The translations under genes and the position numbers were made by a program. The notes beneath the pieces were generated by a model. That model was not told the DNA's origin and searched no databases. It saw only the letters and a program-made list of their open reading frames with translations. Positions 1-8,115 of a stretch of 64,000 nt of DNA are shown piece after piece (the stretch's first letter is position 1; every line of letters starts with the position of its first letter). Source of the DNA: Bradyrhizobium sp. AUGA SZCCT0283 (GTDB lineage: Bacteria; Pseudomonadota; Alphaproteobacteria; Rhizobiales; Xanthobacteraceae); NCBI RefSeq assembly GCF_018130385.1, contig NZ_JAFCLU010000034.1:1-64000 (forward strand), in the 5' to 3' direction.

Positions 1-102
1 CCTGATTTTGTCTATTTGGCCAAGGACGACGTCTATCGCTGCCCGGCCGGCGAGAAGCTGGCGCACCACTTCACCGCCGATGAAGATGGCCGGCACGGCT
101 GA
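1..102 (+). pseudogene. IS1182-family transposase remnant (partial)
   Basis: The first reading frame translates as a short stretch containing VYRCPAGEKL, a signature of the middle of IS1182-type (DDE, transposase-11/DUF772) transposases, and runs to a TGA at 100-102. Nothing of the catalytic DDE region follows; homology appears to end near base 88, where integrase sequence takes over in another frame. Its left part lies outside the window. It is read as a relic of an insertion sequence that jumped into the 5' end of the integrase gene. Family assignment rests on one motif only. Confidence 0.6.
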
Positions 103-1252
103 ATTCGAGGCCGAGGTTGACACCGCGATCGCCGCTCAGATCGCGCTGTTCGGCAACGAGGGCGACTACATCAATGCGCAGAAGCAGCGCAACGAGCCGC
201 GCCCTGCTCTGCCGGAGACGCCGGCGAAACCCGGCACGCTGCGCTGGTACTGGAACGGCTACAAGCAAAGTGACCACTGGCTGGGTGATCTCAGCGTCGG
301 TCATGAGGGCTTAGCGGAATCGACCCGGCTGCAGCGCACTGGGCTGATCGAGTCGTTAGTGCCCGAGAATGGCGAGAAGCCGTTCGCAGTGTTAACACGC
401 AAAGTCATAAAGGCGGAAATGAAGGCGCGCACGCCGTCTCAGGCCGGCAACCTGCTGTCGGCGCTGCGCGGCCTGATCCGCTGGATGATCGACGAAGGCC
501 ATCTCGATGAGGACGATGACCCGACTACCGGACTGAAGTCCGGCAAGGCAAAGGCGAGCCGCGAGACCGGCGGCTTTGTGCCCTGGAGCGAGGACGATAT
601 GGCGCGGTACCGAGCGAAGTGGCCGCTTGGGACCGAAGCGCGGCTGATGTTCGATATCCTCCACTATACTTTCCTTCGGCTGGGCGACGCGCATCGCTTC
701 GGGCCGCCACATCTACGACAGATCGTTCGCAAGATGGCGGTGCAGATTGCGACCGAGAAAAGTAGGGGCAACACGACCGTTACGGTGCCCGTTCACCCCG
801 AATTTGCAGAAAGTTTGCGTGCGGCCCGTACCTCGGGGATCATTGGCGCCGAGGTATTCACTGGCAAGGTTGTGCGCGGCCGAGTCGTGCCGATGAACAA
901 AAAGGCCTGGGCGGCCAAGTTCAAGAAATATGCTGTTCTGGCTGGCGTGAACGAGCCCAAGAAGAGCTGCCATGGGGTACGCAAGGCCCGTGCTGAGGTT
1001 GCTGCCTACGCCGACTGCACCGAGAGCCAGATGATGGCGATGTTCGGCTGGACCGATCCGAAGATGCCCGCGCACTACATCGCGCAGGCGAATCGAGAGA
1101 GGCTCGGCATCAGCGGAATGGACAAGATCGTCGCGTTCGACCAGAGCCAGTCACTCGATGATTTCATGCCGCTGCCGGAGGCGAACAACGGGGGAACGCC
1201 ACGCGGGAACGGAGTGGTAACATTCCCGGGTAACATCGGGAAAAAAGCTTAA
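80..1252 (+). CDS. Tyrosine recombinase/integrase, 5' end lost to IS insertion
   Basis: Site-specific recombinase of the phage-integrase family, expected to catalyse integration and excision of the element lying to the left. The body starts at a GTAEFEAEVDTAIAAQ segment, which in complete relatives follows an N-terminal arm-type DNA-binding segment of some 30-40 residues (RYYFRRKG-like); that part is missing and replaced by IS-derived sequence. A core-binding helical domain follows. Candidate catalytic residues are an Arg in FLRLGD, the His and Arg of CHGVRKA, a Trp in FGWTD and the Tyr of AHYI, so the catalytic core looks intact. The ATG at 80 is simply the first in-frame Met after the junction, with no clear ribosome site. 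The 3' end stops 27 bases before tRNA-Leu, the classical position for an integrase beside its attachment site. Probably inactive or weakly functional because arm binding is lost. Confidence 0.8.
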   Translation: MKMAGTAEFEAEVDTAIAAQIALFGNEGDYINAQKQRNEPRPALPETPAKPGTLRWYWNGYKQSDHWLGDLSVGHEGLAESTRLQRTGLIESLVPENGEKPFAVLTRKVIKAEMKARTPSQAGNLLSALRGLIRWMIDEGHLDEDDDPTTGLKSGKAKASRETGGFVPWSEDDMARYRAKWPLGTEARLMFDILHYTFLRLGDAHRFGPPHLRQIVRKMAVQIATEKSRGNTTVTVPVHPEFAESLRAARTSGIIGAEVFTGKVVRGRVVPMNKKAWAAKFKKYAVLAGVNEPKKSCHGVRKARAEVAAYADCTESQMMAMFGWTDPKMPAHYIAQANRERLGISGMDKIVAFDQSQSLDDFMPLPEANNGGTPRGNGVVTFPGNIGKKA

Positions 1253-1278
1253 GGATTTCAACGCGAAACGTGGGTTTA

Positions 1279-1363
1279 TGGTGCGCTCGGAGGGACTCGA
1301 ACCCCCACGATTTTACTCACTGCCACCTCAAGGCAGCGCGTCTACCAATTCCGCCACGAGCGC
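1279..1363 (-). tRNA. tRNA-Leu (anticodon GAG)
   Basis: On the minus strand the sequence folds as a class II tRNA: acceptor GCGCTCG/CGAGCGC, D-loop with GGTAGAC, anticodon stem CTGCC/GGCAG enclosing TTGAGGT (anticodon GAG, reading CUC/CUU Leu), a long variable arm and a GGTTCGAGTCC T-arm. A discriminator A and an encoded CCA follow. The 3' end faces the integrase gene, so the T-arm and acceptor are the likely attachment site of the element on the left. Frames translating through this segment are artefacts. Confidence 0.95.
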
Positions 1364-1460
1364 TTTGGGATACCGGCTGGAGCGATGCAGCCCGCCGGAT
1401 CAACGGCGCCGATGTAACAAATCAGGGATGGGGGGACAAGGCAGTTTTGCGACCGAATAA

Positions 1461-1703
1461 CTACCTGACATCAGGCGATTTCGGCAGCATTTGCTTGACT
1501 TCGACCGCGATACGGTTGCGATCGACCAGCACCACGCCTGAAGCCACCGGAAGGTTGTTGGCGAGGATCTTGACCTCGTCCGCCTCGGTGGCGTCCAGTT
1601 CGATGATGGCGCCGCGGGAAAGCCGCATCACCTGGTGGATGGGCATGGTCGTGGTGCCGAGCACCACCATGAGATCGACGCTGACTTTATCGAGGGTCGC
1701 CAC
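1461..1703 (-). CDS. fliN: FliN-like flagellar motor switch (SpoA domain) protein
   Basis: 80-residue protein consisting almost only of a SpoA/FliN C-terminal fold: DKVSVDLMVVLGTTTMPIHQVMRLSRGAIIELD, then DEVKILANNLPVASGVVLVDRNRIAVEV, with the typical hydrophobic-Gly pattern and the conserved VDRNRIAV strand. FliN forms the lower C-ring of the flagellar switch and binds FliM and FliH. It is shorter than enterobacterial FliN (about 137 aa) because the N-terminal extension is absent, as in single-domain rhizobial FliN homologues. The start is a GTG. No other flagellar gene is adjacent, so it may be a stand-alone copy rather than the main motor gene. Confidence 0.8.
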   Translation of the reverse strand: MATLDKVSVDLMVVLGTTTMPIHQVMRLSRGAIIELDATEADEVKILANNLPVASGVVLVDRNRIAVEVKQMLPKSPDVR

Positions 1704-1766
1704 TTATGAACCGCCAAACGGGGACTAGATTGCTGTGGTTCCACCTGACCACGTTATGGTTAGCCA

Positions 1767-2495
1767 ATGGTTAATGACCGCCAAAGCCTTGATTTGACGA
1801 CATTCGCGCGCTCCCAGGGCGGCGGCGAGGTCGAATGGCGGATTTCGGCCGATTCCGTGCCCTACCCCGAGGCCGTGACCGCGATGGAAGCCCGGGCGGC
1901 CGATATCGCCGAGCGAAAGGCGGCCGAACTGGTCTGGCTGCTGGAGCATCCCCCGCTCTACACCTCCGGCACCAGCGGCAAGCAGACCGACCTGCTCGAC
2001 CCGCGCTTTCCGCTGTTCACCACCGGCCGCGGCGGGCAGCTCACCTATCACGGCCCCGGCCAGCGGGTGGCCTATGTGATGCTCGACCTGAAGCGGCGGC
2101 GGCCGGACGTGCGCGCCTATGTGGCGGGTCTTGAAGAATGGATCATCCGCACGCTCGACGCCTTCAATGTGCGCGGGGAACGCCGCGAGGATCGCGTCGG
2201 CGTCTGGGTCAGGCGGCCGGACAAGGGCGCAGGCTACGAGGACAAGATCGCAGCGATCGGCGTGCGGCTGCGGCGCTGGGTGTCATTTCACGGCATCGCC
2301 ATCAACGTCGAGCCGGATCTTTCGCATTTTTCGGCGATCGTGCCCTGCGGCGTCGTCGACCCGCGGTATGGCGTCACCTCGCTGGTGGATCTCGGCCTGC
2401 CCGTGACGATGGAGGATCTCGACGTCGCGCTTCGGCGGGCGTTTGAAGACGTGTTCGGCGCCACCAGCGCGCGCCTGCCGGAAGCAACGGTCTAG
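1767..2495 (+). CDS. lipB: Octanoyltransferase LipB
   Basis: Transfers octanoate from octanoyl-ACP to lipoyl domains of 2-oxoacid dehydrogenases and the glycine cleavage H protein, the first step of de novo lipoate attachment in the cytoplasm. Family motifs are intact: LYTSGTSG, GRGGQLTYHGPGQ near residues 88-99, the Lys of the DKIAAIGVR segment (K160) and the acyl-accepting Cys of VPCGV (C194). At 242 aa it has normal length. It stands alone, divergent from the FliN-like gene across about 60 bases. Lipoylated E2 subunits that need it include the one at 47471-48670. Confidence 0.95.
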   Translation: MVNDRQSLDLTTFARSQGGGEVEWRISADSVPYPEAVTAMEARAADIAERKAAELVWLLEHPPLYTSGTSGKQTDLLDPRFPLFTTGRGGQLTYHGPGQRVAYVMLDLKRRRPDVRAYVAGLEEWIIRTLDAFNVRGERREDRVGVWVRRPDKGAGYEDKIAAIGVRLRRWVSFHGIAINVEPDLSHFSAIVPCGVVDPRYGVTSLVDLGLPVTMEDLDVALRRAFEDVFGATSARLPEATV

Positions 2496-2616
2496 CTGTT
2501 CTGGTCAAGGGTCAAACCCGCGGTCTCTTTTTGCGATCGGGCAGTGACGGATATTCCGTTTGGAGTGGACGGCGCCACATATCCAGAGGCAGGCGGATTT
2601 GGAACAGGAGGTCACG

Positions 2617-2916
2617 ATGAAATCGCATCGGCTTCCCTTCGAGAACCGGTGGACCAACAGCGCGCACGCCTGGGAATGGAATTGCGAACTTGACCGCTTG
2701 GGCGTGCCGAATGTGCGGGCCATGTTCGCAGATCACGAAGCTCATGATCCCGAGAGGCCCGCCGTCGTATTCGATATTCCGACAGGCTTCGTCCGGGATT
2801 GGCTTGCCTTCCAGGATCGCCGGGCCGCGCGCCAACAACTTCTCTGGCGCGCCTCCGTGATTGCACTCACTCTTGTCGCAGCCACCGCAGCAGTGCTGGG
2901 TGCGCTAAGGGCGTGA
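2617..2916 (+). CDS. Hypothetical protein with C-terminal membrane anchor
   Basis: I do not recognise the family. The ATG at 2617 is chosen because ACAGGAGGTCACG gives a strong ribosome site 6-7 bases before it; an in-frame ATG further upstream lacks one. The 99-residue product has a hydrophilic, aromatic-rich N-terminal region (ENRWTNSAHAWEWNCELDRLG) and ends in a single predicted transmembrane helix (ASVIALTLVAATAAVLGAL), suggesting a tail-anchored inner-membrane protein. It lies alone between lipB and a convergent tautomerase gene. Confidence 0.65.
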   Translation: MKSHRLPFENRWTNSAHAWEWNCELDRLGVPNVRAMFADHEAHDPERPAVVFDIPTGFVRDWLAFQDRRAARQQLLWRASVIALTLVAATAAVLGALRA

Positions 2917-2955
2917 CCCACGCCATACTCGCGCCGTCCGCAAGTCAGGCTATCT

Positions 2956-3384
2956 TCACGCCGCCGCCTTCCGTGGTGCGACCTCGAGCTGGCCGGCGAT
3001 GTAGCGGCGCTCCTGGGTTAGGCCGCCGAAGCCGTAAGAATCGCCCTTCACCTCGTCGACATGCGCGTAGCTCTCCTCGTGCAGCGGCCCGAGCAGTTCG
3101 CCCATGCGCTGGAACAGCGCGGCGAGATAGGCCGCCTTCTCGTCCTTGGTGTTGGTGCCCTCGCTGACATGAACGTCAAGCCAGAAGCTAGCGAGGCTCT
3201 GCTCGGCGAGCGACTTTCCACCGGCGAACCAGTCGGCGGCATCGACCGATTTCACGATGATTGCGGTGACCCTGGGATCCTTGCGCAGGATTTTGGCGGT
3301 GAGATCGCTGACGGCGGAGGCAATCTCGGCCTTCAGCGAAGGCGACTTGCGAACGCTGGAATAGGTGACTGATATGAGCGGCAT
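2956..3384 (-). CDS. Tautomerase family protein (4-oxalocrotonate tautomerase-like)
   Basis: After Met the protein begins Pro-Leu-Ile-Ser, giving the N-terminal catalytic proline (P2 before processing) that defines the tautomerase superfamily. At 142 aa it is a fused double-length member rather than the 62-residue 4-OT type; a second beta-alpha-beta unit follows residues 60-70. Substrate unknown; such enzymes act in aromatic or unsaturated acid catabolism. It is divergent from a LysR regulator with about 115 bases between them, the usual arrangement for a regulator and its target. Confidence 0.82.
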   Translation of the reverse strand: MPLISVTYSSVRKSPSLKAEIASAVSDLTAKILRKDPRVTAIIVKSVDAADWFAGGKSLAEQSLASFWLDVHVSEGTNTKDEKAAYLAALFQRMGELLGPLHEESYAHVDEVKGDSYGFGGLTQERRYIAGQLEVAPRKAAA

Positions 3385-3464
3385 GGTCGTTCTCCTTTTA
3401 GAGGCGCGCTGGCATCGCGCTCCCCCATACCTAGACCCGCGGCCATCATTTTGGTATCTTATCT

Positions 3465-3477
3465 CTGTTCATAACAG
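3465..3477. promoter_or_regulatory. Candidate operator palindrome between tautomerase and lysR
   Basis: CTGTTCATAACAG is a 5-bp inverted repeat with a 3-base centre, located 23 bases before the chosen lysR ATG and 80 bases upstream of the divergent tautomerase gene. LysR proteins bind short interrupted palindromes in such intergenic regions and repress their own gene. The site is visible; binding is inference. Confidence 0.4.
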
Positions 3478-3500
3478 TGATAACATATGTTGATGATGAG

Positions 3501-4355
3501 ATGAGCACGCTGGATATCGATACCGTTCAGGCGTTCCTGCTGGTCGCCGAACTGCAAAGCTTTACCCGCGCCGCCGAGGCGCTCGGCACCACCCAGGCCG
3601 CCGTCAGCATGAAGCTGCAGCGGCTGGAGAGTGTGCTCGGCAAGCGGCTGGTCGAGCGCTCGCCGCGGGCGGTCGCGCTGACCGCCGGGGGTGCTGCGTT
3701 CCTGCCCTACGCCCGCACGCTGATGGAAGCGCATGACCGCGCGCTGTCGGGCGAGACGCCCGCGCGCCAGCAATTGTCGCTCGGGATCTCCGATCACGCC
3801 GCGGGACCGGAACTGGTGCCGCTGCTCGAACGGCTGCACGCGATGTCGTCGCAGCTGGCGCTGTCCGTGACCATCGGCTTTTCGCGCGAGATGCTGGACG
3901 CCTACGATGCCGGCGAACTCGATGCCGTGGTGGTGCGGCAGGAAGGCAGCCGCCGCGGCGGCGAGAAGCTGACCGAAGACGCCTTCGGCTGGTTCGCCGC
4001 CAAGCGCCTCGTCTGGCGCCGCGGCGAGACGCTGCCGCTGGCCACACTGGCGCCGCCCTGCGGCGTGCGCGCGCTCGCTATCCGCGCCCTCGACAAGGCC
4101 GGCATCGCCTGGACCGAGAGCTTTGTCGGCGGCGGCGTCACCGCCGTGGTCGCAGCCGCATTGGCCGGCCTTGCGGTAGCGCCGCTGGCCCGGCGGATCG
4201 CGCCGCCGGGCCTGGTCGATATCGGGCCGGCCGAAGGGCTGCCGCGGCTGGCCTCTTCAAAGGTGATGCTGCACTCGAAGGTCAGCGATCCCGCCAAGCG
4301 CGCAGCATTGCGGACGCTGGCCGCGACGTTCAGGAGCGTGGTTGGCCAGGCGTAA
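3501..4355 (+). CDS. LysR-family transcriptional regulator
   Basis: N-terminal winged helix-turn-helix (FLLVAELQSFTRAAEALGTTQAAVSMKLQRLESVLGKRLVER) followed by a periplasmic-binding-fold effector domain to residue 284. The ATG at 3501 is preferred; a GTG at 3477 would add eight residues and overlap the candidate operator. The effector domain contains the usual LGISDHAAGPELVPLLERLH opening. The gene is divergent from the tautomerase gene and probably controls it and itself. The effector cannot be told from sequence. Confidence 0.88.
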   Translation: MSTLDIDTVQAFLLVAELQSFTRAAEALGTTQAAVSMKLQRLESVLGKRLVERSPRAVALTAGGAAFLPYARTLMEAHDRALSGETPARQQLSLGISDHAAGPELVPLLERLHAMSSQLALSVTIGFSREMLDAYDAGELDAVVVRQEGSRRGGEKLTEDAFGWFAAKRLVWRRGETLPLATLAPPCGVRALAIRALDKAGIAWTESFVGGGVTAVVAAALAGLAVAPLARRIAPPGLVDIGPAEGLPRLASSKVMLHSKVSDPAKRAALRTLAATFRSVVGQA

Positions 4356-4436
4356 CGAACCGTTTCGTTAAAAAGACTGATTTTTCGGGAACCAATGGCC
4401 ACGTTGTGCGTTTGCGCCGATTAAACGGGCAGTCGG

Positions 4437-5951
4437 ATGTTCAAGAAAGATCAACAACAGGAAAGGGATCTCTTCGAATCCGAACGTAATTTCCGACTCC
4501 TGGTTGAAGGCGTTGCCGACTACGCGCTTTACATGCTGGATCCGACCGGGGTGGTGACGAGCTGGAACGTCGGCGGCCAGCGGATCAAGGGTTACTCGCC
4601 CACCGAGATCATCGGGCAGCATTTTTCCTGCTTCTACACCGAAGTCGACCGCGCCAACGGCAAGCCGCTCCGCGCCTTGCGCACGGCCCGGGAACAGGGC
4701 CGCTACGAGGAGGAAGGCTGGCGCGTCCGCAAGGACGGCACCTTCTTCTGGGCCAGCGTCATCATCGACCCCATCCACGAGGACGGCAGGCTCGTCGGCT
4801 TCGCCAAGATCACCCGGGACATTACCGAGCGCCGCGAAGCCCAGCTCCAGCTCGAGCAGATGCACCAGCAGCTTGCGGAATCGCAGAAGCTCGACGCGCT
4901 CGGCCAGCTGACCGGCGGCGTGGCCCATGATTTCAATAATCTCCTGATGATCATCAGCGGCAGTCTTCACACGCTGAGGAAAGCGGTGGGCGACGATCCC
5001 AAATGTCAGCGGGCGCTATCGGCGATCGAAGGGGCGACCAAACGCGGCGCCTCCCTCACCAGCCAGTTGCTGACATTCGCCCGGCGGCAGAGCGTCAACC
5101 CGCAAGCCGTCGATGTTGCCGAGCGCATCGATGCGGTGCGCGAAGTGCTCGATGCCGCCGTCGGCAGCGCGGTGAAGCTGCAATTCGACGTCGGCCCGGG
5201 CGTCTGGCCGGTCATGGTCGACGTCGCCGAGTTCGAGACAGCGCTGGTCAATCTCGTCATAAATGCACGCGACGCCATGACCGGCGGCGTCATCACGATA
5301 TCGGCGCACAACGACACGTCCCAGGCTGGTGCCGGCGGCCATGTCGCGATCTCGGTGGCGGACACCGGCACCGGCATCGCGCCCGATATCCTCAGCAAGA
5401 TCTTCGATCCCTTCTTCACCACCAAGCCGATCGGCAAGGGCACCGGTCTCGGACTGTCGCAGGTTCACGGCTTCGCGCATCAGGCCGGCGGAACGGTCAA
5501 GGTGGCGAGCGAACTCGGCAAGGGCACCAGGATCACGATCCTGCTGCCGCGAAAGGAAACCGCGCCCGCGGCCGAGGACGCCAATGTGGTGGATATCGGT
5601 GGCAGCGGCACCGTGCTGCTGGTCGAGGACAATCCGGAGGTCGCCTCCGTCAGCGCCGGGCTGCTCGAACAGCTCGGCTACACCGTCCGCAGGGTGGCGA
5701 ATGCCGAAGCGGCCTTGCGCGAACTCGAGCTCGACGGAGTAGACCTCGTCTTCTCCGACATCGTGATGCCCGGCAAGATGGACGGCCTCGGTCTGGCGCG
5801 CCACCTGAAGGCTGTCAGGCCCAGACTGCCGATCCTCTTGACCAGCGGCTACAGCGACGCCGCGCTGAACGTGCGCGGCGATTTTCCCATTCTGCGCAAG
5901 CCTTACGAAATCCACGAACTCAGCCAGGCGATCGCAAAACTGCCGCGGTGA
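4437..5951 (+). CDS. PAS hybrid sensor histidine kinase with C-terminal receiver
   Basis: Cytoplasmic 504-residue hybrid kinase. A PAS domain spans about residues 18-130 (ALYMLDPTGVVTSWN, ending ITRDITERREAQ). The HisKA dimerisation helix has the phospho-acceptor H164 in GGVAHDFNNLL, a variant of the HWE/NtrB-like H-box common in Bradyrhizobium. The HATPase domain carries N277 of NARDA and G boxes ADTGTGIAP and GKGTGLGLSQVHGFA. The receiver spans about 391-504 with phospho-acceptor D441 in VFSDIVMPG. No transmembrane segments, so it senses an intracellular cue. No response-regulator gene is adjacent; phosphotransfer partners are unknown. The architecture resembles the second hybrid kinase at 16199-18673. 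Confidence 0.92.
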   Translation: MFKKDQQQERDLFESERNFRLLVEGVADYALYMLDPTGVVTSWNVGGQRIKGYSPTEIIGQHFSCFYTEVDRANGKPLRALRTAREQGRYEEEGWRVRKDGTFFWASVIIDPIHEDGRLVGFAKITRDITERREAQLQLEQMHQQLAESQKLDALGQLTGGVAHDFNNLLMIISGSLHTLRKAVGDDPKCQRALSAIEGATKRGASLTSQLLTFARRQSVNPQAVDVAERIDAVREVLDAAVGSAVKLQFDVGPGVWPVMVDVAEFETALVNLVINARDAMTGGVITISAHNDTSQAGAGGHVAISVADTGTGIAPDILSKIFDPFFTTKPIGKGTGLGLSQVHGFAHQAGGTVKVASELGKGTRITILLPRKETAPAAEDANVVDIGGSGTVLLVEDNPEVASVSAGLLEQLGYTVRRVANAEAALRELELDGVDLVFSDIVMPGKMDGLGLARHLKAVRPRLPILLTSGYSDAALNVRGDFPILRKPYEIHELSQAIAKLPR

Positions 5952-5988
5952 TGGGACTAGCCCGGCTCCCGGCCGGTGCTTTCCCTCC

Positions 5989-7425
5989 TCACAGGATCGC
6001 CTCGAACGCGCTGCGCAGCGTTTCATGCCGGAACACGAATCCGTTGCTGAGCGCCTTGTTCGGCAACACGCGCTGGCCCCCCAGCAGCAATTCATTGGCG
6101 AAGTCGCCGCCGACCCGGCGCAGCAGTCCGCCGGGAATCCGGAAAATCGCGGGCCGATGCAGCCGGCGGCCCAATTCCTCGGTGAACTTCGTATTGGTCA
6201 CGGGAATTGGTGCGGTGGCGTTGATCGGTCCTGCCAGTTCAGGCTTTGCGATCACATGGACGATCAGGCGGATCAGATCGTCGCGCTCGATCCAGGACAT
6301 CCACTGCCGGCCCGAGCCCAGCGGCCCGCCGAGGCCGAACTCGAACGGCGTCAGCATTCGCGTGATAAAGCCGCCATCGGTGCCGATCACGAGGCCAATC
6401 CGCAGACAGACCACGCGTACGCCATGCTCTTCGGCTGGACGCGCCGCGTTTTCCCAGGCGTCGCAGAGTTCATGGCTGAAGCAGGCATGTGATTTTGCCG
6501 ACTCCGTCAGCACCTGATCCTGCCAGAGCCCATACCAGCCAATGGCCGAACCGCTCACCAGCACGGCCGGCTTGCGTTCGAGCCGCGCGATCAGCCCGAC
6601 CACATCGCCCGTCATGTTGATGCGGGAATCCAGGATCTTGCGGCGCTTGGCTTCGGTCCACAGCCCGTTGCCGATCGGCTCGCCTGCGAGATTGACGATC
6701 GCATCGATCCTTGTGTCCGCCGGCAGCTGATCGAGGCTCGTGATCAGCGTGATCGGCGGCGGCAGCATGTCGGCTTTCGTAGGGTCGCGCACCCGCGCGA
6801 TGACCTGATGGCCTGCGCCACTCAGGCCTGCGACCAGGCGGCTGCCGATGAAGCCGGTGGCGCCGGTCACCAGCACGGTCTGCCGTGCGGGCAGTTTTTC
6901 GACCAGGCTTGCCGCGGGCGCGCAGGTCATGCGCGCAAGACGCTTCGACGCCGTGAAATCGCGCAGGCCGCACAGCGCAGCGCCAACGGCTGCCGCCGCC
7001 GCGATCAGGCTGAGCCAACCCGTGTAGGCCGACTTGACGCCGGTCGGCTGCCCTGCCCAGCCGATCAGGACCGGCAGCAGCAGCACCAGGATGGCGCCGT
7101 AATTGATCGCGAGCAGCGTGTGATTGATGCGTTCGCTGGCCGGCAATTTCCGGCTCATGTCCTCCTCGACGAAATCCATCAGCGTGATGACGATTTCCGC
7201 GACCAGCACTGCGATGATGAGAACGGCGAAGACGCCGTGCACCTCCAGCCAGCCCAGCACCAGGAACAGCAGCGCATAGAGCATGTTGCGTAGCGCATGA
7301 AGCTGCAGCTCGTAGCGCTGCGAGGGACGCCATGCGAGCCGTTCGGTCAGCTCATGGTGATAGAACGTGTCGAACACGCCCATCGCGACCTGAATGGCGA
7401 TCAGGATCCAAAGCAACGACGTCAT
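5989..7425 (-). CDS. Membrane-anchored TIGR01777-type NAD-dependent epimerase/SDR
   Basis: 478-residue fusion. The first ~155 residues are a four-helix membrane region (LLWILIAIQVAMGVFDTFYHHEL; LFLVLGWLEVHGVFAVLIIAVLVAEIVI; YGAILVLLLPVLIGWAG; WLSLIAAAAAVGAALCGL). From about residue 170 an extended SDR domain begins with VTGATGFIGSRLVAGL, followed by NLAGEPIGNGLWTEAKRRKILDSR and SGSAIGWYG, hallmarks of the TIGR01777/YfcH family. The reaction is unknown; NAD(P)-binding is expected from the glycine-rich loop. The ATG overlaps the stop of the DUF4166 gene by four bases, so the two are translationally coupled. This is the last gene of a three-gene operon led by a GbsR/MarR regulator. Confidence 0.88.
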   Translation of the reverse strand: MTSLLWILIAIQVAMGVFDTFYHHELTERLAWRPSQRYELQLHALRNMLYALLFLVLGWLEVHGVFAVLIIAVLVAEIVITLMDFVEEDMSRKLPASERINHTLLAINYGAILVLLLPVLIGWAGQPTGVKSAYTGWLSLIAAAAAVGAALCGLRDFTASKRLARMTCAPAASLVEKLPARQTVLVTGATGFIGSRLVAGLSGAGHQVIARVRDPTKADMLPPPITLITSLDQLPADTRIDAIVNLAGEPIGNGLWTEAKRRKILDSRINMTGDVVGLIARLERKPAVLVSGSAIGWYGLWQDQVLTESAKSHACFSHELCDAWENAARPAEEHGVRVVCLRIGLVIGTDGGFITRMLTPFEFGLGGPLGSGRQWMSWIERDDLIRLIVHVIAKPELAGPINATAPIPVTNTKFTEELGRRLHRPAIFRIPGGLLRRVGGDFANELLLGGQRVLPNKALSNGFVFRHETLRSAFEAIL

Positions 7426-8087
7426 GATGCGGCCTCCCGGAACACGGCGGATTGACGAATGAGTCTTCCGAAGCGCGGATGAACGATCTCCAGCGTGAAG
7501 CGGAACGTGCCGCCGCCGAGATCGGAATGGGTCACGGTGAGATCGCCTGGCGTGAGCCGTGGCAGCAGCGGCAATCTCAACGGCCCGATCTGCAGGGAAT
7601 AGCCGACGCTGCGAAACACCAGGGCTTCGTGCTCGACGGAGATGCGCAACGCGATGCTGACGCCGTGGCCGACATATTCTTCGAGCCCAGTCGGACCGGC
7701 AAAGCGCTTGGCGGAATGGATCACCTGCGGAAAGCCGTTGCTGCGCGCGCAGATGCGGGTCCAGATCTGGCCGCCGCTCGCCGCATCCTCGGTCACAGTC
7801 ACGACCATCGGGACACCGGTCTCGCCGCCCGTCGGCAACGGCCCGCCGATCACGCGCGCAAGCTGCGCCAGCCACCAGCCGGCGCGGCTAAAACTCACTT
7901 CCTCCACCGTGCCGACATAGACGACGGTCTCGCCATCGGCAAAACGCTTGGAGAAGCGCCGCCAGATCGCCAGCGGCAGGCGGCCCCACTCCTCGTCGGG
8001 CAGCAGATCGTGGAAGCGGCGGTCGTCGAGCAGGATGGTGTTCGAGGCGGGTGTTGCGGGAAACCTTGGTGCTCTTGTGGACGCCAT
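7422..8087 (-). CDS. DUF4166 domain-containing protein
   Basis: 221 residues starting at ATG 8087. Characteristic DUF4166 stretches include FHDLLPDEEWGRLPLAIWRRFSKRF, GETGVPMVVTVTEDAASGGQIWTR and a C-terminal GGGTFRFTLEIVHPRFGRLIRQ. DUF4166 proteins are often encoded beside or fused to TIGR01777-type SDRs, as here, but have no proven function; a lipid- or cofactor-binding role is conceivable. It sits 28 bases after the regulator gene and overlaps the epimerase gene by ATGA, so co-expression is near certain. Confidence 0.88.
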   Translation of the reverse strand: MASTRAPRFPATPASNTILLDDRRFHDLLPDEEWGRLPLAIWRRFSKRFADGETVVYVGTVEEVSFSRAGWWLAQLARVIGGPLPTGGETGVPMVVTVTEDAASGGQIWTRICARSNGFPQVIHSAKRFAGPTGLEEYVGHGVSIALRISVEHEALVFRSVGYSLQIGPLRLPLLPRLTPGDLTVTHSDLGGGTFRFTLEIVHPRFGRLIRQSAVFREAAS

Positions 8088-8115
8088 CACACGCTCCTGC
8101 TCAGCCCCTCTGCCC

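Noticed and set aside
1270..1460. Plus-strand frames reading through the tRNA-Leu gene
   Set aside because: They are translations of a structured tRNA on the opposite strand.
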